This document shows positions 50,702 through 60,197 of a stretch of 64,000 bases of DNA, in pieces (the stretch's first letter is position 1; each line of letters begins with the position of its first letter). The position numbers were made by a program, and so were the translations under genes. The stretch is from JANLYC01 sp963750495 (lineage in GTDB: Bacteria; Actinomycetota; Actinomycetes; Propionibacteriales; Nocardioidaceae): the NCBI GenBank assembly GCA_963750495.1, contig CAVVQV010000004.1, positions 434,001 through 498,000 of the forward strand. Reading direction: 5' to 3'. The notes below the pieces were generated by a model. That model worked only from the letters and a program-made list of their open reading frames with translations, did no database searches and was not told the origin of the DNA.

Positions 50702-51871
50702 ATGAATCGGGGAAGCGACGTCTTGACGACGTTGATGTGGGGGCTGCGACGCTACGCGTGGGTGGTCGTGCTCTTCGTGGCGGGTATCGGCGTCTTGGTA
50801 CCGGCCATCCAGAGCCGCGCGCCGGCCGAGTATGAGGCGCGTGCACAGGTGGGACCGATCCAACCCGTGATCTTCTCCAACCTCAATCCGCTGCCGAAGC
50901 TCGGTGACAGCGCCTTTACCAACGGGAGCGTGGCCGACGCGGTGCGACAGGCGCTAGGGGTTTCGGCCAGTAAAGACGTCATCCCGGGAACGGTTCGGCT
51001 CACGACCGCACAGGACAACCCCGTCATGGAGGTCATCGGAAGGGCCACCAAGCAGGAGACTGCGGTAACGGTCACTGACACGGCCGCTGACCAGTTGGTC
51101 CTCGAGCTCAACAAATATGCTGGCTCGGTCAGCACCTTCGCCGTCACACACAAGGCTGTGGTGAGCGCGACGCCCACTGCGAAGATCGCCGGAGGCTACC
51201 TGTCGATCGCCATCGGGCTGGTCGCCGGCCTGGTCGCCGGCATCGGCGCGGTCGCACTCCTGCTCGTGCTCCGGCGACCGGTCGTCGACTCTGCTGCTGC
51301 CGAGGACGCCACCGGAGTGCCCGTGCTGGGTCGGGTGCGACTCCCGCGAACGGGCAGCGAGCTCGACGCGAGCGACCTGATGGGGATCGGCCTGCTGTGC
51401 CGTCGCATCCTCACGGCGGGGCACAAGGTCGTGTACGTGGCCGGTCCCGCACGCGCGCAGGTCGAGCAGCTCAGCGCCAGCATGACCGAGTTCATGGAGC
51501 GCGTGCAGAGCACGGCCACCGACTCCGCGGCAACGAACGGTGCGGCCCGCGACGACGTGACGTCGCCTGCGGCACCGCGTACGGCCGAGATCGTGGTGCT
51601 CAGCGGACCTTCTCTCGAACAGTGGGCGCGGGTTCCGGACGACTCGTCCATGACGCTGCTCGCGGTCCCGGAAGGCATCACGACGCGGACGCTGCGCAAT
51701 CTTGCCGATGAGCACTTCACGGGAACCCCGGCCGGCGTGGTCCTCGTCGCCCAACATCGCCCGCACCGCGGCGACGGACCGGCGAAACGTGGCCCAGAGC
51801 CCAGGAAGTCCGCTTCGAAGCCCGGCAAGCAGCAGGGCAAACAGCAGCCGGGGAAGGCTCCGGCTCGCTGA
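50702..51871 (+). CDS. Wzz-like chain-length determinant with degenerate tyrosine-kinase-like domain
   Basis: A 389-residue protein with two membrane segments (about 17-35 and 163-187) flanking an extracytoplasmic domain, as in Wzz/capsule co-polymerases. The C-terminal cytoplasmic part resembles a BY-kinase fold, with LMGIGLLCRRILTAGHKVVY followed by VAGP where Walker A is expected, so the P-loop seems lost. The tail is Lys/Gln/Pro-rich. The ATG at 50702 follows GGGAAGGAA. It probably controls polymer length as the last gene of the operon begun at 42808. Confidence 0.85.
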   Translation: MNRGSDVLTTLMWGLRRYAWVVVLFVAGIGVLVPAIQSRAPAEYEARAQVGPIQPVIFSNLNPLPKLGDSAFTNGSVADAVRQALGVSASKDVIPGTVRLTTAQDNPVMEVIGRATKQETAVTVTDTAADQLVLELNKYAGSVSTFAVTHKAVVSATPTAKIAGGYLSIAIGLVAGLVAGIGAVALLLVLRRPVVDSAAAEDATGVPVLGRVRLPRTGSELDASDLMGIGLLCRRILTAGHKVVYVAGPARAQVEQLSASMTEFMERVQSTATDSAATNGAARDDVTSPAAPRTAEIVVLSGPSLEQWARVPDDSSMTLLAVPEGITTRTLRNLADEHFTGTPAGVVLVAQHRPHRGDGPAKRGPEPRKSASKPGKQQGKQQPGKAPAR

Positions 51872-51892
51872 GACGGGGCCTCCGGCCCGACG

Positions 51893-53053
51893 TCAGCGGG
51901 CCGCGCCCTCGGTCGCTCTGACGACCTGTGTGGCCTGCCCGCGCACGTAGCCGGCAGCCAGACGCAAGGACGTCTGCTCAACCTTTGAGCGCCAGCCGGT
52001 GCCCTTGGCATCCACCAGTGCTGACCACTTGTCGAGCAGCAGTAGCACTTCGTAGCATCGGATTGCGGCGAGCTGGGCCGGGTCGGACCGATCCTCGCCG
52101 AGGTAGCCCCGGATCGCCGCCTCCTCCCAGGATGCGATGGTCCCGGCCGAGAAAGCCAGGCCATGGCTGTGCACCTGGATCCCTAGCAGCCGCACGCCCA
52201 CGAGGAACCTGCACAGGTCTTCGTACACCGGAACCGACCACCGTGGCATCGGATCGAAGACCGCGAGCCTCCCGTGGTCCACGAACATGTTGCGCGGCGC
52301 GAAGTCCCCGTGCCCCAACGCCAGCGGCAGCCGCTCAGGCAGCACCGCGCCGGCGAGCGCTGCTCCTCGCTCAGCCAACCGGCCCAGTGCACGGTCCCCC
52401 ACCAGCGGCCGCAGGAACGCGTCGTAGGCGTGGAACTGCTGCACGACGTCATCCCGACGGGTCTGACGTGGGGGCGCCGTACCGACCGGAGCCGCCGCCT
52501 GGAACGTGCGCAGCCACTCACCGGCCAGCCGGCACGCGCTCACCGGGTCGATCGGCGCGACCGAGCCACGCTGCCGCGACAGCCGGCTGGTGCCCAGCAG
52601 CACCCGCCGGAGAGTCGGGGCGTGCACGAAGCCCATCAGCAGCGTCGTCTCACCTTCGCGGTGGTCGAGCGGGCGGACGACACTGAACGACGTCTGCGCT
52701 GCTCCGAAGACGTCTGCGATCGTGCGCAGCCCGGCGTACTCCAGCGTGGTCAGCTGCGCCGCTGTGACGGCGTCGGAGCGCAGCCGCGGCCGCGGTGAGG
52801 TGCGGACCAGGTCGGCTCCCTCGCGGCGCACCTTGGCCAACACAACCGGCCCGGGGGCGCCGCCGAGCCGCGCCGTCAGAAGGAGGCACCGCGGCCGGTC
52901 GCTCAGGATCCGCACGTCGACCGTTCGGGCGGTCTCGCGCCCGGGAAACCAGACGTCTGCGTGCTCCTCGACCCGGGACCGGATCAGCTCGATGCTGGAC
53001 TGCACGAAGGTGTCATGACGCTGCGCGTCGGCAGTGTTGCCCATCGTCCCCAC
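51893..53053 (-). CDS. Aminoglycoside phosphotransferase-like kinase
   Basis: A 386-residue protein with an APH/choline-kinase-like catalytic centre: LALGHGDFAPRNMFVDHGRL then AVFDPMP, that is the HGD-x4-N loop and the DP metal site. The N-terminal lobe is less typical. Members phosphorylate small molecules or sugars. It is convergent with the Wzz-like gene and divergent from the ligase gene. In this locus a glycan-precursor kinase role is plausible but unproven. Confidence 0.82.
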   Translation of the reverse strand: MGTMGNTADAQRHDTFVQSSIELIRSRVEEHADVWFPGRETARTVDVRILSDRPRCLLLTARLGGAPGPVVLAKVRREGADLVRTSPRPRLRSDAVTAAQLTTLEYAGLRTIADVFGAAQTSFSVVRPLDHREGETTLLMGFVHAPTLRRVLLGTSRLSRQRGSVAPIDPVSACRLAGEWLRTFQAAAPVGTAPPRQTRRDDVVQQFHAYDAFLRPLVGDRALGRLAERGAALAGAVLPERLPLALGHGDFAPRNMFVDHGRLAVFDPMPRWSVPVYEDLCRFLVGVRLLGIQVHSHGLAFSAGTIASWEEAAIRGYLGEDRSDPAQLAAIRCYEVLLLLDKWSALVDAKGTGWRSKVEQTSLRLAAGYVRGQATQVVRATEGAAR

Positions 53054-53194
53054 TCACATGGCGCGGTGTCAGCACCTGAAAGCCTTGCACATAAAGCCCG
53101 CGGCCCGCGGGCGGTCACAGTAACATGCAGGGGAACATGTGCGGCGGCAGACAGCAGCCGCCTGGGCTCACTACTCGGGGGAAGGACGCTCCTG

Positions 53195-54554
53195 GTGTCA
53201 CCGTTGGTCCTGGCTCTCTTGGGCCTGCTGGTGCTCGGTCCGGCCATCGTCTGCCTGCGGCGACCCCTCGAGATCACGCTGCCGCTCTATGCCGCCCTGA
53301 TTCCCTTCGGGCCGCTCATCGCGCTGTCACACCCGCACAAGGGCAACAACGCGTCGATGTGGACGCGGTTCGGCTCCCTGTCGTCCCTGGTCGGAGTGCT
53401 GCTGGTCGTCGGGCTCCTGCTGGCGCTCATCGCGGGCAAGAAGGTCTCGGTTCCCCTGTCGCCGACGATTCCGCTCTGGCTGCTCATGCTGGGCGTGGCG
53501 GGTGCGACGACCTTGTGGAGCCTCGACCCCGTCCACTCGGCCAACGGATTCCTGTCACTGGGCAGTCTGTCGCTCGTCTACATCTTGATCTCGTTGAGCC
53601 CGATCGACCGCCGGATCCTGACGCGCACCGAGAACGGGCTGCTCGTCGGCGGTGTCGCTGTCACCTGTTACGGCCTGCTCCAGCTCTTCGTGCTGGGCGG
53701 CTTCCCGAATGACGTCGCCGGCAGCGCGCCGGGCACCGGCGGTCGCTTCGGCAACGACATGCTCGGCCCCAACAACGAGGCCATCGCCCTGCTCCTGCCG
53801 TTGTTCGTGGCAGTGGTCGCGGTCGTTGAACCGGGAGGATGCCAGGAAGCGCAACCAATACGCCGGGTTGGCCGCGCTCATGCTGCTCGGCATCGTGATG
53901 ACGGGCTCGCGTGGTGGCATCCTGGCCGCCCTGGCCGCGGGACTCGTGCTGACCATGACCAGCAAGCATGGCCGAAGTCGGCTGCTCACCTACACGGCGG
54001 CAACCGTGGCCTTCGGTGCCATCGCCTTCTTCCTGCACCCGTTCGGCCTGGCCCAGCGTGACGTCGCGACCGACTCGTCCTCGGGCCGCACCGACATCTG
54101 GCGGGTCGGAGCTGCCGCGTGCCCGAAGTACTGCCCGCTCGGCGCCGGCTGGGAGGCGTTCCCGCTGGTCTACGCCGAGACCCAGCCGACGGTCCCCGAT
54201 GCCGCAGTCCTGGTCGGCAAGGGCGGCTCCTACCAGCCCCACAACGTGATCCTGTTGGTCGCCATCGAGCTCGGCCTGCCGGGGCTGATCCTGCTGTTCG
54301 CGGTGCTCGGTGTCACGCTGCTCGAGGCGTTCCGCCTGCCGCGCTCCTTGCGGGGGCCACCGCTGGCCGCACTCGTGGGCACCTACGTGTCAGCCATGTT
54401 CTTGTCCAACCTGGAGTTCAAGTTCTTCTGGATGGCGCTGATCATGGTGGCCATGTCGCGCAGCCTGAGCATCGCGGAGGATCCGACGAATGTCGACGGC
54501 GCCAGCCGACGGCGAGAGCTCGTGCTGCAGGCAGGCAGCCCGCCCGCACCCTGA
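53195..54554 (+). pseudogene. O-antigen ligase/polymerase-like membrane protein, frame interrupted
   Basis: The first part (GTG at 53195 after GGAAGGA) encodes about seven membrane segments and runs to ALLLPLFVAVVAVV. At about 53825-53829 the frame must move by one base to continue with NREDARKRNQYAGLAALMLL and MTGSRGGILAALAAG, through RTDIWRVG and a Wzy_C-like end closing at 54554. One extra base explains it. If real, the gene is broken; if a sequencing error, it is a normal protein of about 450 residues that polymerises or ligates the glycan outside the membrane. Confidence 0.8.
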
Positions 54555-54556
54555 GG

Positions 54557-54578
54557 CGCCGACCCGTGCGGGTCGGCG
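54557..54578. terminator. Hairpin between convergent ligase and sulfotransferase 4 genes
   Basis: CGCCGACCC is mirrored by GGGTCGGCG with a GTGC loop, 3 bp after the ligase stop and 24 bp from the sulfotransferase end. Confidence 0.7.
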
Positions 54579-54601
54579 TCACGCCCGACATCAGGATACG
54601 A

Positions 54602-55466
54602 TCAGGTGGAGACGTAACCCCACCGCTGGCTGATCGGAGCCTCGAGCAAGAGCATCGAGCCGGGCCACCTCAGGGGCGAACTCGCTGCGCAGCTCGGCAG
54701 CGATCGTGCGGGTCGAGCGTGGGCCGGTCGTCCGTGTAGGACCGGTAGAGCGCAGACCGCAGTACGACCGACCGTTTGACGCGGGATCGTAGGCGTCGCA
54801 GGCCCAGCTTCTTGACCGTCTGTGACGCCGACTTCGCGGCCGCCGCGAGCGCCTTGTTGCGCGCCTTACCCGCCGGCATCCGGCTGCGCAATGCGGTCGG
54901 CGGCAACGGCAGCTGCGCCACGCCGAGAAACGCAAAGACCCCGTCGGCGTACTGCTGGGCGTCGGCGCGCAGCTCGTCGAACAGTCCGACGTGCAGCTGA
55001 GCGAGCGGGAAGAACTCGAGGTAGTGCTCCAGGTGGGTGGCGTATCTAGGCCGCGCTGCACCAACCGGGGGTAGGCCTCCAGCGCGGCTTCGAAGGAGCC
55101 CTCGAACTGGCCGTTCTTGAGCAGGTCGAGGTAGTCGGAAAAGGCGCGGTCGACCGGCTCGCGCAAGCAGACAAGCAGTCGCATGGCAGCGTTGAGGTCG
55201 GCGATGCGCGGCGCGGCCTCAGGAGACGAAAGATAGCTGTGCGAGATCTCGCCGGCGGCGGTCGCGCCGTTGACGGCAGCGAACTGGTCGAGATACCAGG
55301 TCTGCCCACGGTCGAAGTGCTGGTCGAAGTAGTAGAGCCCCTTGTTGGAGGCCAGGTAGACGTCAGGGTGCAGCGCCAGCGCGTTGAACAGCCAGGTGGA
55401 GCCGGCCTTGCTGGTCCCGACGTACAGGAAGTTGGGCTTGGGTGCGTCAGTTGCCACTGGGGTCAT
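54602..55466 (-). pseudogene. Sulfotransferase-like protein 4, multiply frameshifted
   Basis: The N terminus is clear: FLYVGTSKAGSTWLFNALAL and LLVCLREPVDRAFSDYLDLL. At about 55043-55050 one base is missing and the family-like sequence continues in another frame (RYATHLEHYLEFFPL onward, including the segment MAQLPLPPTALRSRMPAGKA). Near 54709-54713 one extra base returns it to the first frame (RTIAAELRSEFAPEVARLD), and near 54652 another extra base leads to the end PISQRWGYVST and a stop at 54602. The ATG at 55466 overlaps the stop of secreted protein C (ATGA). Confidence 0.78.
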
Positions 55467-56570
55467 AACCTCCGGGGAGCACATCCCAGTACTTGCGGGG
55501 TGAAGGGCAGGCCGCACAGGTCTTCTGCGGTCACGTCCCACTGCTGTCCCCGGCCTTCCTTGCGGGTGTCCTCGAGCTTGAGTGCTGTGGTACCGCCGGA
55601 GTCGCCGAGGTACATGCCGTACTGCTGCAGAGCCTTGGCGATCACCAGTGCCTGCGGGTGCATGCCCATGCGGTCGAGGTTGACGTCGGGCTTGATGCGC
55701 AGCCGCAGCCCCTGCGGCGGAACGGCGGGGTCAGTGCCGACGTAGTCGCCGTCGGAGCCCGTCATCGGGAAGACCGCGCGGTTGGCGAGCTCCGGCCCGG
55801 ACGCGACCTTGAGCACGCTGTTGACGTCACCGGCCTTGACCAGGTCGAGCCGCACGACCGACGTCGCCCCGTTGTTGCCGCGATGGCTGCCCAGGTTGCG
55901 CGGGTCGTCGGACTGGCCGGTCGCAGCGATCAGGCCGTTGGAGTCGAGATACGTCACGGTGGCACCGCTGGCCGACCAGGTGTCCGTGCGGGCATCGTAC
56001 TTCGCGTCGGTCAGCAGCGTCACGTAGCCGGCGTTGAGGTCGTACACGCTCATGCTGCCGTCGGAGTTGTTCGCCGGCTCGGCCTTGGGCGGGATCCTGA
56101 GTGCCGACAGCTCGGGGGGTCGGCTGGGCGGTAGCCCGGAGACGTTGTAGCGCGTGTCTCCCGGCCCGGCCCAGTACACCGGCTGGCCCCAGGGGTTGTG
56201 GTCGGCTCCGGCCAGCCGGAGGCAGCCTTCGCCACTCTCCGGAGCCGTCCGCAGGTAGTCGAGGATCTGTGCCTCATGAGGATTCTGCGGTGCGTTGAGC
56301 GGGACCGGGGTGTTCCACCACGAGTCAGCGGTAAACGCCTGGTAAGGGGTGCCGGCGGGCTCGGTGGGGGGCGGCTGGTAGCCCTGGGAGGGAGCGGGCT
56401 TGACCGGCGGAAGCGACACCGGATCCTTACTGTCCGGAAACAAGAATGAAACTGAGAGTGACGATAGTGGCCAGCGTCAACACGACCGCCAACCCCGCCA
56501 ACCGGAACCGCCGCTTCTTGCGATGGGACCCTTCGGAGCGAGCAGCCTCTCCGGATCGCTCAACGATCAT
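55463..56570 (-). CDS. Membrane-anchored protein of unknown function, paralogue C (frameshift near N terminus)
   Basis: The main frame (TTG at 56443, 326 residues) holds the family motifs: FTADSWWNTPVPLNAP, NPWGQPVYWAGPGDTRY, LRIKPDVNLDRM and ALVIAKALQQYGMYLGDSGG. Upstream in another frame an ATG at 56570 encodes a basic tail (SHRKKRRFRL) and a membrane segment (LAVVLTLATIVTLSFILV) ending in TAA at 56427. One extra base between about 56429 and 56446 would join them, making a type II membrane protein. Without it the protein has no export signal. It is coupled to sulfotransferase 4. Confidence 0.75.
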
Positions 56571-56728
56571 GCCGGGGACCTTCACCACTCAGCCATGATA
56601 TAGATCGTCGGTCGTGGCGCAGCCAAATCTGAAAGGCTGGTCCACGGACAGGTCACGGGCCACCGGGCCTGGACCCGGGGGGTTCGCCATCTCTCCAGGC
56701 ACAGATCAAGAGGGACGAGGAGGCATCA

Positions 56729-57685
56729 GTGGGCCAACCAGAAGGTCCGATCAAGGTGCTGTCGGTGGTCGGGGCCGGCCGCAGCGGCACCACGGTCCTG
56801 GCCAGCATCCTGGGCGAGGTGCCCGATTTCGCCAGTGCCGGCGAGCTGCGGTGGCTCTGGCAGCGCGGCATCGTCGAGCGGCGACCTTGCGCGTGCGGGC
56901 TGGCGCCGGCTGACTGCCCCGTCTGGGGCCCTGTCGTCGCGGAGCAGCTCAGGGCGGCCACGACCCCCGGTGGTCACTCGATCGAGGCGATCATCGCGGC
57001 GCAGGCCGAGATCGCCGCTGTCTCCCGTCGACCGCGGGTGCTGCGCAGCGCCGCGGGCGGTTCGACCAGGTGGCCGGCCCTCGAGAACGTGCGCGCCGCC
57101 ACCGGGTTGGCCTGCCGGACCTTTGCTGCTGTCACCGAGGCTCGGGTCGTCATCGACACCTCCAAGCGCCCCCACGACGCCGCGGTCATCGCCGGTCTAC
57201 CCGATGTCGCACACTTCGTGCTGCACGTGGTGCGCGACCCGCGCGCCGTCGCTCACTCGTGGCGACGGGCGAAGTCGTTCACGGTCGGCGGCGAAACCCA
57301 CACCATGGGCACCAGGCGGCTGCCCTCGACCGTCCGCCGGTGGTACGCCAGCGGTCTCGGTACCGAGTACCTACGCAGGCACGTGCCCGACGAGCGCTGG
57401 CTGCGGCTGCGCTACGAGGACTTCTGTGCGGCCCCCGAGGACTCGTTCAGCGCGATCATGGCGCTCCTCGGTGAGCGCGGACAGTCCCCGTTCGAGAGCG
57501 CCGACACCGTCCGGCTGCACCCTGGGCACATCGTCGCGGGCAACCCCAGCAGATTCACGGTCGGCTCGGTCAAGATCCGCGTCGACGAGGAGTGGCGCAC
57601 GGCGATGAGCAAGCGCGACCAGCGCGCGGTCGCCATGATCACCTTGCCCCTGTTGCGGCGGTATGGCTACTCGGCGCTGCACTGA
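56729..57685 (+). CDS. Sulfotransferase family protein 5
   Basis: A 318-residue intact sulfotransferase: VLSVVGAGRSGTTVLASILG is the phosphosulfate loop, RVVIDTSKRPHDAAV follows, VLHVVRDPRAVAHSW is the 3'-phosphate segment and WLRLRYEDFCAAPEDSF the typical late motif. CACGLAPADCPVWG near residue 54 is a Cys-rich feature seen in this sulfotransferase subgroup. The GTG at 56729 follows GAGGAGG. It probably belongs with the flippase 166 bp downstream. Confidence 0.88.
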   Translation: MGQPEGPIKVLSVVGAGRSGTTVLASILGEVPDFASAGELRWLWQRGIVERRPCACGLAPADCPVWGPVVAEQLRAATTPGGHSIEAIIAAQAEIAAVSRRPRVLRSAAGGSTRWPALENVRAATGLACRTFAAVTEARVVIDTSKRPHDAAVIAGLPDVAHFVLHVVRDPRAVAHSWRRAKSFTVGGETHTMGTRRLPSTVRRWYASGLGTEYLRRHVPDERWLRLRYEDFCAAPEDSFSAIMALLGERGQSPFESADTVRLHPGHIVAGNPSRFTVGSVKIRVDEEWRTAMSKRDQRAVAMITLPLLRRYGYSALH

Positions 57686-57851
57686 GGCAAATCGGCATCG
57701 ATCAGGGCACGGGAGACCTATGCTGGATCGGTACGGCAACCGACATGATCCGGTGCCGTAGGGGGCAACCAACCGACGCCGGAGCGGCCCAGGCCGCGGC
57801 GTCCACGCGTCACGAGGAAGGAAGCGTTCGGCCGGCGGCGTACGTCGGTCC

Positions 57852-59451
57852 GTGTCACACGTCATGCACGACCAACCCGAGCAGCCGACCGAGGATCCGG
57901 ACGACGACGCGTCCGTCGTCAGCGCGCGCCGGCAAGCCGACGCGAGCAAGATGAACAAGCGGCACGTCCGCGGCTCGATGCTGTTGCTGGTCGGTCGGCT
58001 GCTCTCCCTCGTCTTCACCGTGGCAACGCAGGTCGTCATCGTGCGTGCCCTGAGCAAGGCCGACTACGGCGTGTTCGCGTATGCCTTCACCCTCACCGCG
58101 TCCGGTCGCATCCTGCTCAGCCTGGGTCAGGGCAAGCTGCTCAGCCGGTTCATGTCGACGTACGAGGAGAAGAAGGACTACGCCCGCATGTTCGGCGCCA
58201 TGCTGCTCGCGGGCGCCACCATCGCAGTCACGAGCACACTGGTGCTGGGGTCCCTTGCGCTGTTCTCCGGGCCGCATGCTGGGGGCGGCGTTCAACGAAC
58301 CGCAGGCACTCCACGTGCTGCTGGTGCTGATGTTCCTGGCCCCCCTCGATGCGCTCGACCAGGTCTTCGTGTCGCTGTTCGCGGTCTTCTCCAAGCCCAC
58401 TGCCATCTTCTTCCGGAAGTACATCGTCACGCCGGCGCTACGGCTCGGCGTCGTCGTCATCATCGCGCTGACGACCAAGGACGTGCAGCTGCTGGCGCTC
58501 GGGTACGTGCTCACGAGCGCGCTCGGAATCGGCATCTATGTCGTCCTGCTGCGCCGAGTACTGGTTGAGCGCGGCATCGCCCACCACCTCCGTCGCGACA
58601 ACATCATCATCCCGTTCCGTGAGGTCTTCTCCTTCTCGATCCCCACACTGACGAGCGAGCTCGTCTACATCGCCACGAACCTCGGCAGCGTGATCATCCT
58701 GGGCGCATACTGGGGCGCCCGACAGGTCGCCGACTTCCGGGCGGTGCTGCCCGCGGCCCGGCTCAACCAGGTCGTCTACCAGACCTTTGTCACGATGTTC
58801 CTGCCGATGACGGCCCGGCTGCACGCCCGGGACGACCACGACGGGGTCCGCGACACCTACTGGCACACGTCTCACTTCCTGGCCGTGTCGACGTTCCCGG
58901 TCTTCGCCATGACGTCGGTGTTCGCGCACACGACGACGGTGACGCTGTTCGGCCACCGGTACGCCTCGGCGGCGTCGGTGCTGCTCGCCCTGTCGATCGG
59001 CTACTACGTCAGCATCGCGCTCGGCTTCAACACCTATGTCCTGCAGGTGTACGGCAAGCTGCGCTTCCTGGTGATCTCCAACGTGGGTGTGGCCGTGGTG
59101 AGCCTCGGACTGGCCTTTGCACTGACCCCGAAGTACGGAGCCACCGGTGCGGCAATCGCGAACGGTGCCACCATGGCCGCCCAGAACATCGTCAACCAGT
59201 TCGTGCTCGGTCGCACGATGAAGGTCAGCGGGCATCGGATGAAGTTCCTGCGGCCCTACCTCGTCATCGCCGTGGTGCTGGTGCCGCTGATCCTGCTCGA
59301 GGTGGCGGTGCGCCCCGGCTTCATCGTCGCTGCAGCCGCCTGCACCTTGGGTGGCCTGGTCGTGCTCCGGCTGACGCGCGACTCCCTGGAGCTGACCACC
59401 ATGTTCCCCGAGCTCCGGAAGGTCCCTCTCCTCGGCTACTTCATCGTATGA
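57852..59451 (+). pseudogene. Polysaccharide flippase (Wzx/MOP superfamily), frame interrupted
   Basis: Moves lipid-linked repeat units across the membrane. The first frame encodes the N terminus and early spans (HVRGSMLLLVGRLLSLVFTV, then VRALSKADYGVFAYAFTLTA). At about 58272-58276 one extra base shifts the frame; MLGAAFNEPQALHVLLVLMF and about ten further spans follow to the stop at 59451. Reconstructed length is about 530 residues, normal for Wzx. No other flippase is visible in the locus, so a true null would stop export; a sequencing error seems likely. Confidence 0.82.
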
Positions 59452-59477
59452 GGTGGGCGACGTCGAATCGTTCAGAC

Positions 59478-59525
59478 TGGGAGGTTGTGCAGGTCTCGAA
59501 CCATGTCGACCTGCACAACCTCCCA
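59478..59525. terminator. Hairpin between flippase and acetyltransferase genes
   Basis: TGGGAGGTTGTGCAGGTC (59478-59495) has an exact inverted copy at 59508-59525 with a 12-base loop. It lies between two convergent genes and probably terminates both. Confidence 0.8.
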
Positions 59526-59553
59526 CCAGACCCCGCCCGGAGGTGCCTGCCGC

Positions 59554-60036
59554 TCACCGTCCCCACGGGAGGCGGTACTCGACGAGCACGGGGTGTGGCG
59601 GGAACGACGTCTGGGTGCGCTCTCCCGTCAGGCGCCAGCCGAGCTTCTCGTAGAAGCGGCGAGCTCTGAGGTTGTCCTCGAACACCCATAGGCGCACGTA
59701 CACCGTCTCGGCGGGCGCTGTCTCGGCCAGACGCTCGAGCACCGCATCGTGCAGCTGCTGCGCCAGGCCGGTGCCCCACGTCTCCAGCGCCGTACCGAAG
59801 TGGAGCAGCTCGCAACCCCGCGTTGCCGCGAAACCGTTGACCGAGCCGTCCTCGACGCTCACATAGGCATACACGTCGGGGTCCTCGATTTCGGCGAGCC
59901 ACCGACCCCTCACCACGTCACGCGGGAACGGATGAGTGTCCTGCGGGAAGATGTGCGCCAACCCCGCGACTGCTCCGGCCTCCTGGATGCCCAGCAAGCT
60001 GCCCAGGTCACCGACGGTGAGAGCTCGTACGTTCAC
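59554..60036 (-). CDS. GNAT family N-acetyltransferase
   Basis: A GNAT protein of about 160 residues: VRALTVGDLGSLLGIQEAGA at the start, ETWGTGLAQQLHDAVLERLA for acetyl-CoA binding and RARRFYEKLGWRLTGERT as the closing motif. The GTG at 60036 matches the family N terminus; ATG at 60078 and TTG at 60072, close to a GAGGA sequence, are alternatives. The acceptor is unknown. It could acetylate a sugar or peptide, but nothing ties it firmly to the polysaccharide. Confidence 0.85.
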   Translation of the reverse strand: MNVRALTVGDLGSLLGIQEAGAVAGLAHIFPQDTHPFPRDVVRGRWLAEIEDPDVYAYVSVEDGSVNGFAATRGCELLHFGTALETWGTGLAQQLHDAVLERLAETAPAETVYVRLWVFEDNLRARRFYEKLGWRLTGERTQTSFPPHPVLVEYRLPWGR

Positions 60037-60122
60037 CCGTTGAGCCTGGCCGTACGGTGCGTGGCTGCGCAAATGCATTCCTCAGCCGTGCCCTGGACGA
60101 CCAGTGGCGTTCCCCGGACAGC

Positions 60123-60178
60123 CGAGCGCCCGACCGACAATTGCCGATCGGGCGCTCGACTGCAGGAGGGGTCCTGCA
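60123..60178 (-). terminator. Two tandem hairpins downstream of the beta-propeller gene
   Basis: CGAGCGCCCGA (60123-60133) is mirrored at 60148-60158 with a 14-base loop, and TGCAGGA (60161-60167) is mirrored at 60172-60178. They lie 20-75 bp beyond the minus-strand gene end. Confidence 0.65.
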
Positions 60179-60197
60179 CGTGTTGCGGTGCCAGTGC

